Assembly (NCBI GenBank): GCA_018366035.1
Contig: JAGZIW010000014.1
Coordinates: forward strand, 1-56,178
Source: Butyricicoccus pullicaecorum
Lineage (GTDB): Bacteria > Bacillota > Clostridia > Oscillospirales > Butyricicoccaceae
Length of the DNA stretch: 56,178 nt
Direction: 5' to 3'
Shown here: in pieces, positions 8,770 through 16,641 of the stretch
Layout of the letters: each line of letters begins with the position of its first letter
Numbering within the stretch: the stretch's first letter is position 1
The notes under the pieces: model-generated
What the model was told of the DNA's origin: nothing
What the model saw: only the letters and a program-made list of their open reading frames with translations
Database searches by the model: none
Program-made: the position numbers and the translations under genes

Positions 8770-9615
8770 TCAATGCAAGTAGACTGCAACGGTCATTGTG
8801 CCAATTTTTGTATCCAGCATGATTTCTTCATGCGGCAGGAGAATCCCCTGATCGTTTTGCAAAAGCTTCGGCGGACAGATATCGCATACTGTCCCGATTT
8901 CAGAGATGGCAATGGTACAGTTTCCGCTTGCAATGTTCGCAATCTCTGCAAGTGCTGAGCACACCAGTTCATCAATTTCCAGCGGAGCAAAGGACATCAT
9001 CGTCTCCACCAGCCTGCATGCAAAATCCTTATAAAATCCGAAAACCACCCTGCCGGAAATGCCGCCAGTCAGTCCGATTTCTATAAATACGTCGCCCTTG
9101 CCAACACCATCATACAGTCTTGTCTGCTGGATTTCTTTCGCAGGCAGTCCTACCATCATTTCCAGAACCTGAGCGGTACTGTTGGCAAAGTGCTCCAGAT
9201 AACATTCCTCTTCACGGCTGTCTCCCGCTTTTCCGCGGCCTGTATATTTGAGGTCCTCATGTACGACATGATAAATGAGCCATGTCCCCAACATGCCTGC
9301 CAGCTTTTTGACAACATGATAATCATATTGTGCCTTTTCCAATTCCTGCTTATATTTTTCCACGACCTGCGCCAGCTCACGATGCTGCTTTTTATGGTCT
9401 GCCGCTTCGGGATACCCCAATGCGTCAATATAAGCTTCCTCCTCTTGAAAATGACGCAGCACATACGCCTCTAAAAACGCTATTGTTTCCTTATAGACCT
9501 CTAAGCGCTGTGCACCCTCAATTTCCGCAACGAGTTCCCCCGCTTTTTCCATCAATTTTCTGTGCTGTGCATCAATACTGTCTATTCCCAGCCGATAACT
9601 TTCTTTCCAAATCAT
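8770..9615 (-). CDS. Bacteriohemerythrin fused to a CheX/CheC-like domain
   Basis: A 281-residue cytoplasmic fusion. Residues 1-130 are a bacteriohemerythrin with the complete di-iron ligand set: H18, H55, E59, H74, H78, H116 and D121. Residues about 140-281 resemble the CheC/CheX phosphatase fold, including the ExxN motif within ALAEIANIASGN. Known bacteriohemerythrins bind oxygen or handle iron, and CheX dephosphorylates CheY-P, so this may couple oxygen sensing to chemotactic or phosphorelay output (inference). No chemotaxis genes adjoin it; a chemoreceptor is encoded at 22775-24463. Transcription converges with the PepSY operon. Confidence 0.85.
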   Translation of the reverse strand: MIWKESYRLGIDSIDAQHRKLMEKAGELVAEIEGAQRLEVYKETIAFLEAYVLRHFQEEEAYIDALGYPEAADHKKQHRELAQVVEKYKQELEKAQYDYHVVKKLAGMLGTWLIYHVVHEDLKYTGRGKAGDSREEECYLEHFANSTAQVLEMMVGLPAKEIQQTRLYDGVGKGDVFIEIGLTGGISGRVVFGFYKDFACRLVETMMSFAPLEIDELVCSALAEIANIASGNCTIAISEIGTVCDICPPKLLQNDQGILLPHEEIMLDTKIGTMTVAVYLH

Positions 9616-9813
9616 ATATCAATCCCTGCCTATTCCCAAGAAGCTTTCTATTGCTTTTCAAAATCTAATAATTATCTGTATTATAACAATATTCTACCCA
9701 AAACACAATCTGAAAAGGATAGATTTTCTCTGAATTGTAACGATACCAAAATAAATGCTGTATTTGCGATTTTTTATACAAAGCCTATTCGTTTTATATT
9801 GCTGAAACCAGTA

Positions 9814-9859
9814 TAAAAAAACAGCCTCTGTTCGCGCGCAAAAACGCTGTCAGAGGCTG
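9814..9859 (-). terminator. Intrinsic terminator of the rtcB operon
   Basis: On the minus strand CAGCCTCTG (9859-9851) pairs with CAGAGGCTG (9830-9822) across a 20-base loop, followed by a long T-tract (A-tract at 9814-9821 on the plus strand). It lies 30 bases beyond the rtcB stop. The rest of 9616-9813 holds nothing I can support. Confidence 0.75.
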
Positions 9860-9888
9860 CTCTTTCCAAAAAATATTTTGCTTTGTCT

Positions 9889-11085
9889 TTACTCTGCCGC
9901 CTTAAAGTTATAGACCGGTCTGACCCGCTCGATGGTTTCCACCGTTGGCTCGATTTGGGCTGTAATTTCATCTATGCTCTTATATGCCATTGGCGATTCG
10001 TCCAGCGTATCCGGCACAACGCAGGTCGTGAAAACACCTGCCATTTCTCTCTGGAATTCCTCCATAGAAAGGCTGGAAAATGCCTGCCGTCTGCTCATGA
10101 GCCGTCCGGCGCCATGCGGTGCGGAGCAGTTCCAATCCGGATTGCCCTTTCCGATACAGATCAGGCTCCCGTCACGCATATTGATGGGAATGAGCAGTTT
10201 TTCTCCGCGCTTTGCCGAGACAGCGCCCTTACGCAAAATCATCTCCTCGGTATCAATATAATTGTGAATCGTTGTAAAGGTCTCGGCGGCGTGAAGCCCC
10301 ATGCCTTCCAGAATCACCTGTGCCATCGCTTTTCGGTTCCACATTGCAAACTGCTGTACCAACTTCATATCGTGTATATAATCGGCAAAGAGTTTTCCCT
10401 CTACATAGATCAGCTCCTTTGGAATATCCAACCCCTTTTTGAGCGCCTGCACAGTCTTTTGAATTTCCTGCTCTCTGCCTGCCGCTTTCAGTTCCGCAAT
10501 GGTCTGTGCAATCTGATGCCGCGCATCACCCCAAAGAGAACGCCTGCCCTCCTCCTGATAGAAGCCTGCCACCTCTGTTCCCAGATGTCGGCTTCCGGAA
10601 TGTACAACCAAATAGAGCGTTCCGTCCTGTGCGCGGTCAACCTCAATGAAGTGATTGCCGCCGCCAAGGGAGCCAATGCTGCACTGTGCGCGCGGCAAAT
10701 TCACCCGTTCGGCACAGCGCAGCTTATCCAAAGCAACTTGCCTGCTCAGGAGATGCGGGATTGTCCGCACCGCCCTTCCAAAAGGGATTTGTGTTCGAAT
10801 CAGGCGATCCAGCCTTTCAAAGTCTATCTGGCGCTCTTTGAGTGCAATGGTTTCCATGCCGCAGCCAATATCGACCCCCACCATACTCGGCACGACCTTG
10901 TCATGAATCGTCATGGTTGTACCAATGGTACACCCTTTGCCTGCATGTACATCTGGCATAATGCGGATTCTGCAATCTGCAAATTCTGAACAATTGCATA
11001 CCGCCTGAATCTGCCGGTAAGCAGCCGGCTCAAGCGTTGGTGTGTAACAAACCGCTGTATTCCATCTGCCCTGTACTGTAACCAT
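9889..11085 (-). CDS. rtcB: RtcB-family RNA ligase
   Basis: A 398-residue RtcB of the short, single-domain class. The family joins RNA 2',3'-cyclic phosphate or 3'-phosphate ends to 5'-OH ends with GTP and Mn(II). Diagnostic motifs are IRIMPDVHAGKGC, MVGVDIGCGM with the metal-binding Cys, GSLGGGNHFIE, and CSAPHGAGR with the guanylylated His. ATG 11085 has GAGGGAG just upstream and matches where RtcB proteins usually begin. A TTG at 11106 with AAGGTGA is an alternative that adds seven residues. It follows the DUF2828/vWA gene closely, so they form one operon. No archease or rtcA is present. Confidence 0.93.
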   Translation of the reverse strand: MVTVQGRWNTAVCYTPTLEPAAYRQIQAVCNCSEFADCRIRIMPDVHAGKGCTIGTTMTIHDKVVPSMVGVDIGCGMETIALKERQIDFERLDRLIRTQIPFGRAVRTIPHLLSRQVALDKLRCAERVNLPRAQCSIGSLGGGNHFIEVDRAQDGTLYLVVHSGSRHLGTEVAGFYQEEGRRSLWGDARHQIAQTIAELKAAGREQEIQKTVQALKKGLDIPKELIYVEGKLFADYIHDMKLVQQFAMWNRKAMAQVILEGMGLHAAETFTTIHNYIDTEEMILRKGAVSAKRGEKLLIPINMRDGSLICIGKGNPDWNCSAPHGAGRLMSRRQAFSSLSMEEFQREMAGVFTTCVVPDTLDESPMAYKSIDEITAQIEPTVETIERVRPVYNFKAAE

Positions 11086-11121
11086 CAGTCTCCCTCTTTC
11101 TGTCAATCATATTGTCACCTT

Positions 11122-12579
11122 TTATGCAGTAATCTGTGCATATCGCGCTGTACCCAAAACGGACAGCATGAACGCATAGGGTGATAATTCTCCTTGCTGC
11201 AGCATGGAAAAAATGCGTGGAGACGCACCCGAAACCAAAGCGACACCCTGCTCATTCTGTCTGACAGGCTGCTGGCGATTTCTGCTCGCCACATTCCAAA
11301 AGACCACATCGGGCAGGATATAGCCATGTCGGGCAAACAATTTCTTTGCATACATAAAATTTGTGAGACTGCCATCACAAATGCAGGCATCAAACTCCAT
11401 ATCCGAAATGATATACAGCTTGGAAGGCATCTCCTCCTGCGGCAGATGGTGCTTGACAGCTGTATCCAGAATCAGCTCAAATACACGCTGTAAATTGGTA
11501 TTTGCAACCTCATTGAACCCACTGCAATACTTTACCTTCTCATAGATATCCCTTCCCTTGATTTCCACAAGCTGCGGACGCTCCGAGAAGGTAATAAAAT
11601 GATTGTGAAAGCGCCCTTGATTATGCTCTGCAAAGTAAATACCAAGAGACAGGGCGACGGTCGCAGGCGTTGGCTGAGACCAACCATACATAGAACCGGA
11701 GCCGTCTATCACGACCAGTGCATTTTCTTTCTTTGTGAAATCCTCCTGCGCGTTCCAGCTTGCATCAATTGCCTTGCGCTCCTCTCCCGATATCTGCCCT
11801 ATAAAAAATGGGCGAATCAGTTCATAGGGAGTCAGGGTTCCTGTATGCAGGGTTTCCTTTCCCTGCGCAACACGTTCCAGAAATGCCTGATACCGCTCGG
11901 CATCATTGCGCAAAAATGCCTTTCGATATTGCAGCATTGCCTTTGCAGGCTGTTTTGCATAATCAAAGGAATAGTCCTTTTCACGCAGATAATTTTCAAG
12001 GATACGGATTTTCTTTCTGAGTGCTGTGAGCAGCTTTCTGTATGCCGCGTCACTCATCTGGAGCGCCCTTGCAATGCGCTTTGCCTGCTTTACGGTATCT
12101 GCATTGCTTGCATTGACGGACGGCAGCCATTTTGCAAGCAAGGATACCTCGCCCTGCGTCTCCAGAGCGGCGCGGTCACGGTTCAGCTGTTCTTCTATGC
12201 TCTGGAGTGCCGCCCGCTCGCACGGAGTTCCCATCAGACACAAAAGGTCGTCAAAGCGTCCAAACACGGGTATGTACTTTATATTCTTTTCCACAGACTG
12301 TGGATAGTGACGGGCAAGCCATTTGAGCATCACACGAAAAACACGGCGTTCTCCGATACCACCCCGAATATCACGTGCAAAAAAGAGCAGTCTCATTGCC
12401 AAATCCGGATTTTCTGTATAGGCACGCACAAAGCGGTCTTGCAGCTCTGCGTCCTCTGCACCACGCAGCGCACCAATGGTTGCGAACAAATCGAGACAGG
12501 CACATTGGGTGCTTGCATACGTCACAGCGCCATTTTCTGTATGGGTACAATCTGCCTCCTGTTTCAAATACTCCAGCAA
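11122..12579 (-). CDS. DUF2828-like protein with C-terminal vWA domain (Ro60/TROVE-like)
   Basis: A protein of about 485 residues. The first ~270 residues are helical, with DUF2828-like segments (LFATIGALRGA, LLFFARDIRGGIGERR, IPVFGRFDDLL). The remainder is a von Willebrand A domain with an intact MIDAS motif, DGSGSMYG. The layout of helical repeats plus vWA parallels TROVE/Ro60 proteins that bind Y RNAs and misfolded RNAs, but the sequence is not a canonical TROVE. GTG 12588 lies directly on the AAGGAG site with no spacing, so TTG 12579, 8 bases after it, is the better start. It is co-directional with rtcB and preceded by a tRNA-like RNA. The RNA-chaperone role is inference. Confidence 0.75.
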   Translation of the reverse strand: MLEYLKQEADCTHTENGAVTYASTQCACLDLFATIGALRGAEDAELQDRFVRAYTENPDLAMRLLFFARDIRGGIGERRVFRVMLKWLARHYPQSVEKNIKYIPVFGRFDDLLCLMGTPCERAALQSIEEQLNRDRAALETQGEVSLLAKWLPSVNASNADTVKQAKRIARALQMSDAAYRKLLTALRKKIRILENYLREKDYSFDYAKQPAKAMLQYRKAFLRNDAERYQAFLERVAQGKETLHTGTLTPYELIRPFFIGQISGEERKAIDASWNAQEDFTKKENALVVIDGSGSMYGWSQPTPATVALSLGIYFAEHNQGRFHNHFITFSERPQLVEIKGRDIYEKVKYCSGFNEVANTNLQRVFELILDTAVKHHLPQEEMPSKLYIISDMEFDACICDGSLTNFMYAKKLFARHGYILPDVVFWNVASRNRQQPVRQNEQGVALVSGASPRIFSMLQQGELSPYAFMLSVLGTARYAQITA

Positions 12580-12610
12580 CGAAATCACTCCTTATAAAAT
12601 CATAGAACAA

Positions 12611-12703
12611 GGCACCCTATACGGGGATTTGAACCCCATCACGGAAGCGGAAACGCCCCATGATGTAACCATAATCAATTCTGTAAAATTTGCGGTAGAT
12701 GCC
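12611..12703 (-). ncRNA. tRNA-mimicking RNA (candidate Y RNA, YrlA-like) in the leader of the vWA-rtcB operon
   Basis: Read on the minus strand, the ends pair as GGCATCT with GGGTGCC, seven base pairs with G-U pairs. Inside are a D-arm-like hairpin (TGAT, loop TATGGTTAC with the conserved GG, ATCA; 12677-12661), a hairpin GCG-TTTC-CGC (12656-12647) where an anticodon arm would be, and a canonical T-arm (TGGGG, loop TTCAAAT, CCCCG; 12638-12622). There is no anticodon loop and no CCA, so it is not a functional tRNA. About 19 unpaired bases separate the outer helix from the D-arm. This matches the layout of tRNA-like bacterial Y RNAs. It ends about 30 bases before the vWA gene start. Not confirmed as a stable transcript. 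Confidence 0.6.
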
Positions 12704-12808
12704 TTTCACAAAGCACAATCTTGACTTGACTGGTCAGATGCAGGTTGCTGTCTGTGCTTTTATGATTCCATCATACACGGATTCGGAAAGAGAATCATGG
12801 AAAAAAAG

Positions 12809-12838
12809 TTGCGAATCTGCCCGAACAGATGCTATGAT
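12809..12838 (+). promoter_or_regulatory. Promoter of the WYL regulator genes with an operator-like inverted repeat
   Basis: TTGCGA (12809-12814) and TATGAT (12833-12838) are spaced by 18 bases. Exactly between them lies ATCTG-CCCGAA-CAGAT (12815-12830), a perfect 5-base inverted repeat placed where a repressor would block RNA polymerase. The divergent vWA-rtcB operon begins on the other side, so a factor bound here could affect both. No strong minus-strand promoter could be identified. Confidence 0.55.
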
Positions 12839-12866
12839 AAAATCAAAAAACAGAGGGGGAGAACCG

Positions 12867-14132
12867 ATGGCATACCACGAACTTATCAAAAGCTTTGCAA
12901 AAATCCGTGACTATATGCGGGAATTTTATGTATACGGCTTCAAAACGCGGGAAGAATACGCACAAAAAAGTGCCCGTACCTATGACAACGAGCGCCGCCG
13001 AATCGAAAGCTGGATTGGGGACTGTATGTCCTTTCGTCAGGATACCTGCGGTAAAAATGTATTTCTGTCCATAGACAGCAGACGTATTCTGCACAATCCG
13101 CTCTATCATGCCTTCAAAGCAAAGAGCTTTACCGCGAAGGATATCACCCTGCACTTTTATCTGCTCGATGCACTGGCGGAAGGGCAGGCGCTGACCGCCA
13201 GACAGCTGACCGACCGCATCGCACAGGACTATCTGACCCACTTCGAACACCCGTTTTCCATAGATGAATCTACGGTGCGCAAAAAGCTCAGAGAATACGA
13301 AGCACTGGGACTGCTCACACACATACGGCAGGGCAAAACCGTATGTTATCAGCGGACAGACAATGCCCCGATTCATCTGGATTCTTGGGCAGATGCCCTT
13401 GCTTTTTTCTCAGAGGAAGCACCACTCGGCGTGATTGGCTCCTTTTTGCTCGACAGACTCGATGCCGCTCCCGATAGGTTTCAATTTAAGCACCACTACA
13501 TGCTGCATGCACTGGACAGTGAAATTCTTTATCCGCTTTTGGAGGCAATCCAGACGCACCGCGCCGTTCTCCTCATGCTGACCGGTCTGCGCAGCGGAAC
13601 TCCCTATCAGCGCACCATCTGTCCACTCCGGATATACAGCAGCACACAAACCGGACGGCAGTATATCCTTGGATACCACTACCGCAGCCGCAATCTTGCC
13701 TTTTATCGGCTAGATGCCATTCAAACCGTACAGCTCGGAAATCCCGAAGCAAGGTATGCACAATATGAAGCCTTTCAGCGCCATCTGGACAAGCACCTAT
13801 GGGGCGTCTCTCTGGGAACCCATCATCACCTTGACCCCGTCGAGCAGCTGGACCATATCGAAATGACCATTCATGCCGCCCCCCAAGAAGCCCATATTGT
13901 CCAACGGCTCGAGCGGGAAAAGCGGCATGGCACCGTGAAACAGCTGGACTCCCATACCTACCAATTCACCGCTGATGTCTATGATGCCGTCGAAATGCTC
14001 CCGTGGATTCGTACTTTTATCGGCAGGATTGTGCATTTACAATGCAGCAATTCCCAAGTCACCGCGCGCTTTCAGCAGGATTTAGCAGAGATGCTGCTGC
14101 TTTATGGAGGGAATCCCCATGCTGTTCAGTGA
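12867..14132 (+). CDS. WYL-domain transcriptional regulator (first of a pair)
   Basis: A 421-residue protein. The N-terminal region includes a helix-turn-helix-like segment (about 105-160, around STVRKKLREYEALGLL). The WYL-type ligand-binding region is at about 230-330 (ICPLRIYSS, YILGYHYRSRNLAFYRLDAI), followed by a WCX-like C-terminal extension. GAGGGGGAG precedes ATG 12867; the frame stays open upstream but has no ribosome site there. It overlaps the next WYL gene by 14 bases. WYL regulators bind nucleic-acid-like or nucleotide ligands. Position opposite the rtcB operon suggests it controls that operon (inference). Confidence 0.85.
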   Translation: MAYHELIKSFAKIRDYMREFYVYGFKTREEYAQKSARTYDNERRRIESWIGDCMSFRQDTCGKNVFLSIDSRRILHNPLYHAFKAKSFTAKDITLHFYLLDALAEGQALTARQLTDRIAQDYLTHFEHPFSIDESTVRKKLREYEALGLLTHIRQGKTVCYQRTDNAPIHLDSWADALAFFSEEAPLGVIGSFLLDRLDAAPDRFQFKHHYMLHALDSEILYPLLEAIQTHRAVLLMLTGLRSGTPYQRTICPLRIYSSTQTGRQYILGYHYRSRNLAFYRLDAIQTVQLGNPEARYAQYEAFQRHLDKHLWGVSLGTHHHLDPVEQLDHIEMTIHAAPQEAHIVQRLEREKRHGTVKQLDSHTYQFTADVYDAVEMLPWIRTFIGRIVHLQCSNSQVTARFQQDLAEMLLLYGGNPHAVQ

Positions 14133-15027
14133 AATCTATGGCTGTTATTTTCAAGCCGTTTCCGCAATTCTGACCGAAGCGGTATCCGGCACACTGACCG
14201 ACCATCGGCTGACTGATTTGGTGCATCAAAAAGCCTTTGCCGAAAGTGTACTTTCCATACCAACGGCGCTCAAACATGGAGATTGGCCGCTTTTGGATAC
14301 CCAAAACCAAACTCCGCTCCATTTCTCCCCCACAATGCCGCTTACCACGCTGCAAAAGCGCTGGCTGAAAACGCTGCTGCAAGACCCACGCATTGCGCTG
14401 TTCTCCCCCAAGCTTGACGGACTTTCCGATGTCACCCCTTTATATGCGCCGGAAACCTTTGTCTTTTTCGACCAATATACAGACGGAGACCCATATACCG
14501 AACCACAGTACATCGCCCACTTTCAGACGATCCTGCTTGCCATAAACACACATCATAGGCTTCACATCTGTTTCCACGGGCATACAGGGCGTTCCTACTG
14601 TGTAGAATGTGTACCCTATCGTCTCGAATATTCTGCAAAAGATGATAAATTCCGGCTGCTGACCACCGGAGACCGCCGTATCCACGCCATCAATCTGGCG
14701 CGTATCACCGCCTGCACGCTTTTGGATTCCTATGACTCGCTGCCCACACTGCAGCCTCAGCTGCGCACACTCGTCCTGCTGCTGCACGATACGCGCAACG
14801 CTTTGGCGCGTGTCCTTTTGCACTTTTCCCATTTTGAAAAGGAAACCGTGCGTCTTTCGGACACATTGTATCAAATTACGCTTCGCTATGACAGCGCTGA
14901 CGAAACTGAGCTTATTATTCGGGTGCTCTCCTTTGGCCCCATGCTGGAGGTCACCTCGCCTCCCAACTTTCGTGCGCTGCTCCACGCCCGCCTACTCAAA
15001 CAGATGCAGTACAGTGAGTCTGACTGA
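14119..15027 (+). CDS. WYL-domain protein (second of the pair)
   Basis: A 302-residue WYL-family protein translationally coupled to the first one. GGAGGG at 14106-14111 sits 7 bases before ATG 14119, preferred over ATG 14104. The central WYL-like part (about 135-210) contains RSYCVECVPYRLEYSAKDDKFRLL and a following INLARI segment. No clear N-terminal DNA-binding helix-turn-helix is visible, so it may act as a partner or co-sensor of the first protein. Paired WYL genes diverging from an RNA-ligase operon resemble RtcR-type control by RNA damage, but through another protein family (inference). Confidence 0.75.
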   Translation: MLFSEIYGCYFQAVSAILTEAVSGTLTDHRLTDLVHQKAFAESVLSIPTALKHGDWPLLDTQNQTPLHFSPTMPLTTLQKRWLKTLLQDPRIALFSPKLDGLSDVTPLYAPETFVFFDQYTDGDPYTEPQYIAHFQTILLAINTHHRLHICFHGHTGRSYCVECVPYRLEYSAKDDKFRLLTTGDRRIHAINLARITACTLLDSYDSLPTLQPQLRTLVLLLHDTRNALARVLLHFSHFEKETVRLSDTLYQITLRYDSADETELIIRVLSFGPMLEVTSPPNFRALLHARLLKQMQYSESD

Positions 15028-15131
15028 ACAGTTTCCATTTTCACTGAAATTTGCAAAATTACGCAAAATATGGCAAAATAACTCCATGCACTATAAAATC
15101 TTCCTGCAAACATCACGGAGGTGCCCGAACG

Positions 15132-16328
15132 ATGTACCGAAAGCTGATTCCCATTTTACTGTATTCCCTGCTGCTGACCGGCTGCTCTGCAAAGCCGCAG
15201 GCAGAAGAGCCGGCACCCGCGCAGCCCAACATTACGGCAACACTTGCCGTCTGCGGCGACGCCATGAGCCACATGCCGCAAACCCATGATGCACACAATA
15301 CACAGACCGATACCTATAACTATATTCCCATGATGGAGGCTGCAAGACCGTGGGTCGAGTCTGCCGATTATGCGGTTGTCAATCTGGAAACCACCTTTTC
15401 CGGCGGTCCGGAATATTCCGGATTTCCCGCCTTCAATTCTCCCGATGCACTGGGTTCTGCGCTCAAGGATATCGGCTTTGATCTGGTCAGCACGGCAAAT
15501 AACCACTGTCTGGATCACCGCTATGACGGTATGGCGCGTACACTGGACGTACTGGACAGTCAGGGACTTGCGCATGTAGGCACCTATCGCTCCTCAGAGG
15601 AGCGCAGTGAAAATAACCGCGGGGTTTATCTCGCCGATGTCGGCGGGATTCAGGTCGCTTTTTTGTCCTATACCTATGGCACAAACGGGATTCCGGTCAG
15701 CAAGTCGCATACCGGAACGGTAAACATCTTTAACAAGGACTATCTGACCGATGCCGAAACGCTGGCAGACAGCTTGCTCTACCGCGACCTCAAGGCAGCC
15801 AAAGCCTTAAAGCCCGACCTCATTGCAGTCATGATACACTGGGGCGAGGAATATGAGACAAAGCAAAATGCCTATCAGGAGGAGGTTGCAGACTTTCTTT
15901 TTCGGCATGGTGCAGACATAATCCTAGGCAGCCACCCTCATGTTTTGCAGCCCATGGAGCTGCGCACAGTGACTGATGCCGAGGGCAATACACGCACAGG
16001 CTTTGTCTGCTGGTCACTTGGCAATTTTATTTCCGCGCAAAATGCCCGCTATACAGATACCACGGTTGTCTTGCGGCTCACCCTCACCAAAAACCCGAAC
16101 ACCGGTGTCTGTGAAGTCACAGGCGTGCAATACGTTCCGATGTTCATGTTAGACCGCGAGCAGGAAATCGACGGCGCACGGTATACTTTGTTAGACGCCC
16201 GCAAAAGCATACAGGACTACGAGGCAAAAGCACCAGATGCCGTTTGTCAAAAAAACTATGAACAACTGCTGGATTGCATCTCTGACTGTCATGAAATCCT
16301 TGGCACAGAATGGGAACAGGAGTCCTAG
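15132..16328 (+). CDS. CapA-family lipoprotein (PGA_cap metallophosphatase fold)
   Basis: A 398-residue exported protein. The signal peptide ends in the lipobox LLTGC (lipidation near residue 17). The rest matches the CapA/PgsA-type calcineurin-like fold: VCGDAM near the start, NLETTF, STANNHCLDH, VMIHWGEEY and GSHPHVLQP carry the expected metal-binding Asp, Asn and His residues. GGAGGTG upstream supports ATG 15132. Relatives act in poly-gamma-glutamate or capsule synthesis, but no other capsule gene is nearby, so the substrate is unknown. It lies 104 bases after the WYL pair and may or may not be co-transcribed with it. Confidence 0.87.
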   Translation: MYRKLIPILLYSLLLTGCSAKPQAEEPAPAQPNITATLAVCGDAMSHMPQTHDAHNTQTDTYNYIPMMEAARPWVESADYAVVNLETTFSGGPEYSGFPAFNSPDALGSALKDIGFDLVSTANNHCLDHRYDGMARTLDVLDSQGLAHVGTYRSSEERSENNRGVYLADVGGIQVAFLSYTYGTNGIPVSKSHTGTVNIFNKDYLTDAETLADSLLYRDLKAAKALKPDLIAVMIHWGEEYETKQNAYQEEVADFLFRHGADIILGSHPHVLQPMELRTVTDAEGNTRTGFVCWSLGNFISAQNARYTDTTVVLRLTLTKNPNTGVCEVTGVQYVPMFMLDREQEIDGARYTLLDARKSIQDYEAKAPDAVCQKNYEQLLDCISDCHEILGTEWEQES

Positions 16329-16331
16329 ACA

Positions 16332-16376
16332 CACCAACGCCCCAAACAAGAAAGCGTCCTGTTTGGGGCGTTGGTG
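16332..16376. repeat. Perfect 16-bp inverted repeat
   Basis: CACCAACGCCCCAAAC (16332-16347) pairs perfectly with GTTTGGGGCGTTGGTG (16361-16376) around a 13-base loop, right after the CapA-like gene. It lacks a T-tract on either strand, so it is not a standard intrinsic terminator, though it may end transcription or protect the mRNA 3' end. From 16377 to 16520 I see nothing. Confidence 0.7.
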
Positions 16377-16520
16377 CAAAAATAAATATTATTTACTTTC
16401 TTATGAAATACCTGCTTTTATTATAGCGCCTGTATCCTCACAGCACAATCGTGAACCTGCACGACCTTTTCATTCGATTTTTAGTCATTCTGCTAAAGCG
16501 CCCGCGCCAGTCTTTTGTCA

Positions 16521-16549
16521 TTGACATTTTAGAGGAGAATTGTTATACT
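16521..16549 (+). promoter_or_regulatory. Sigma-A promoter of the degV-family gene
   Basis: A perfect TTGACA (16521-16526) and TATACT (16544-16549) are spaced by 17 bases, about 95 bases before the degV-family start. Confidence 0.75.
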
Positions 16550-16641
16550 AATCACATCGTATATAGTTTTTAATACTACATCGAACAGATTTTGTGGCTG
16601 ATGCAGCTTGCAGCAGCCGATATATTGAGGACGTGTCATTT

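Noticed and set aside
9883..10989. A 368-codon plus-strand ORF opposite rtcB
   Set aside because: It is a shadow frame of rtcB, with Cys/His/Arg-rich nonsense composition and no ribosome site.
12611..12703. Calling this a functional tRNA gene
   Set aside because: The T-arm is canonical, but there is no 7-base anticodon loop, the acceptor helix is separated from the D-arm by about 19 bases, and there is no CCA.
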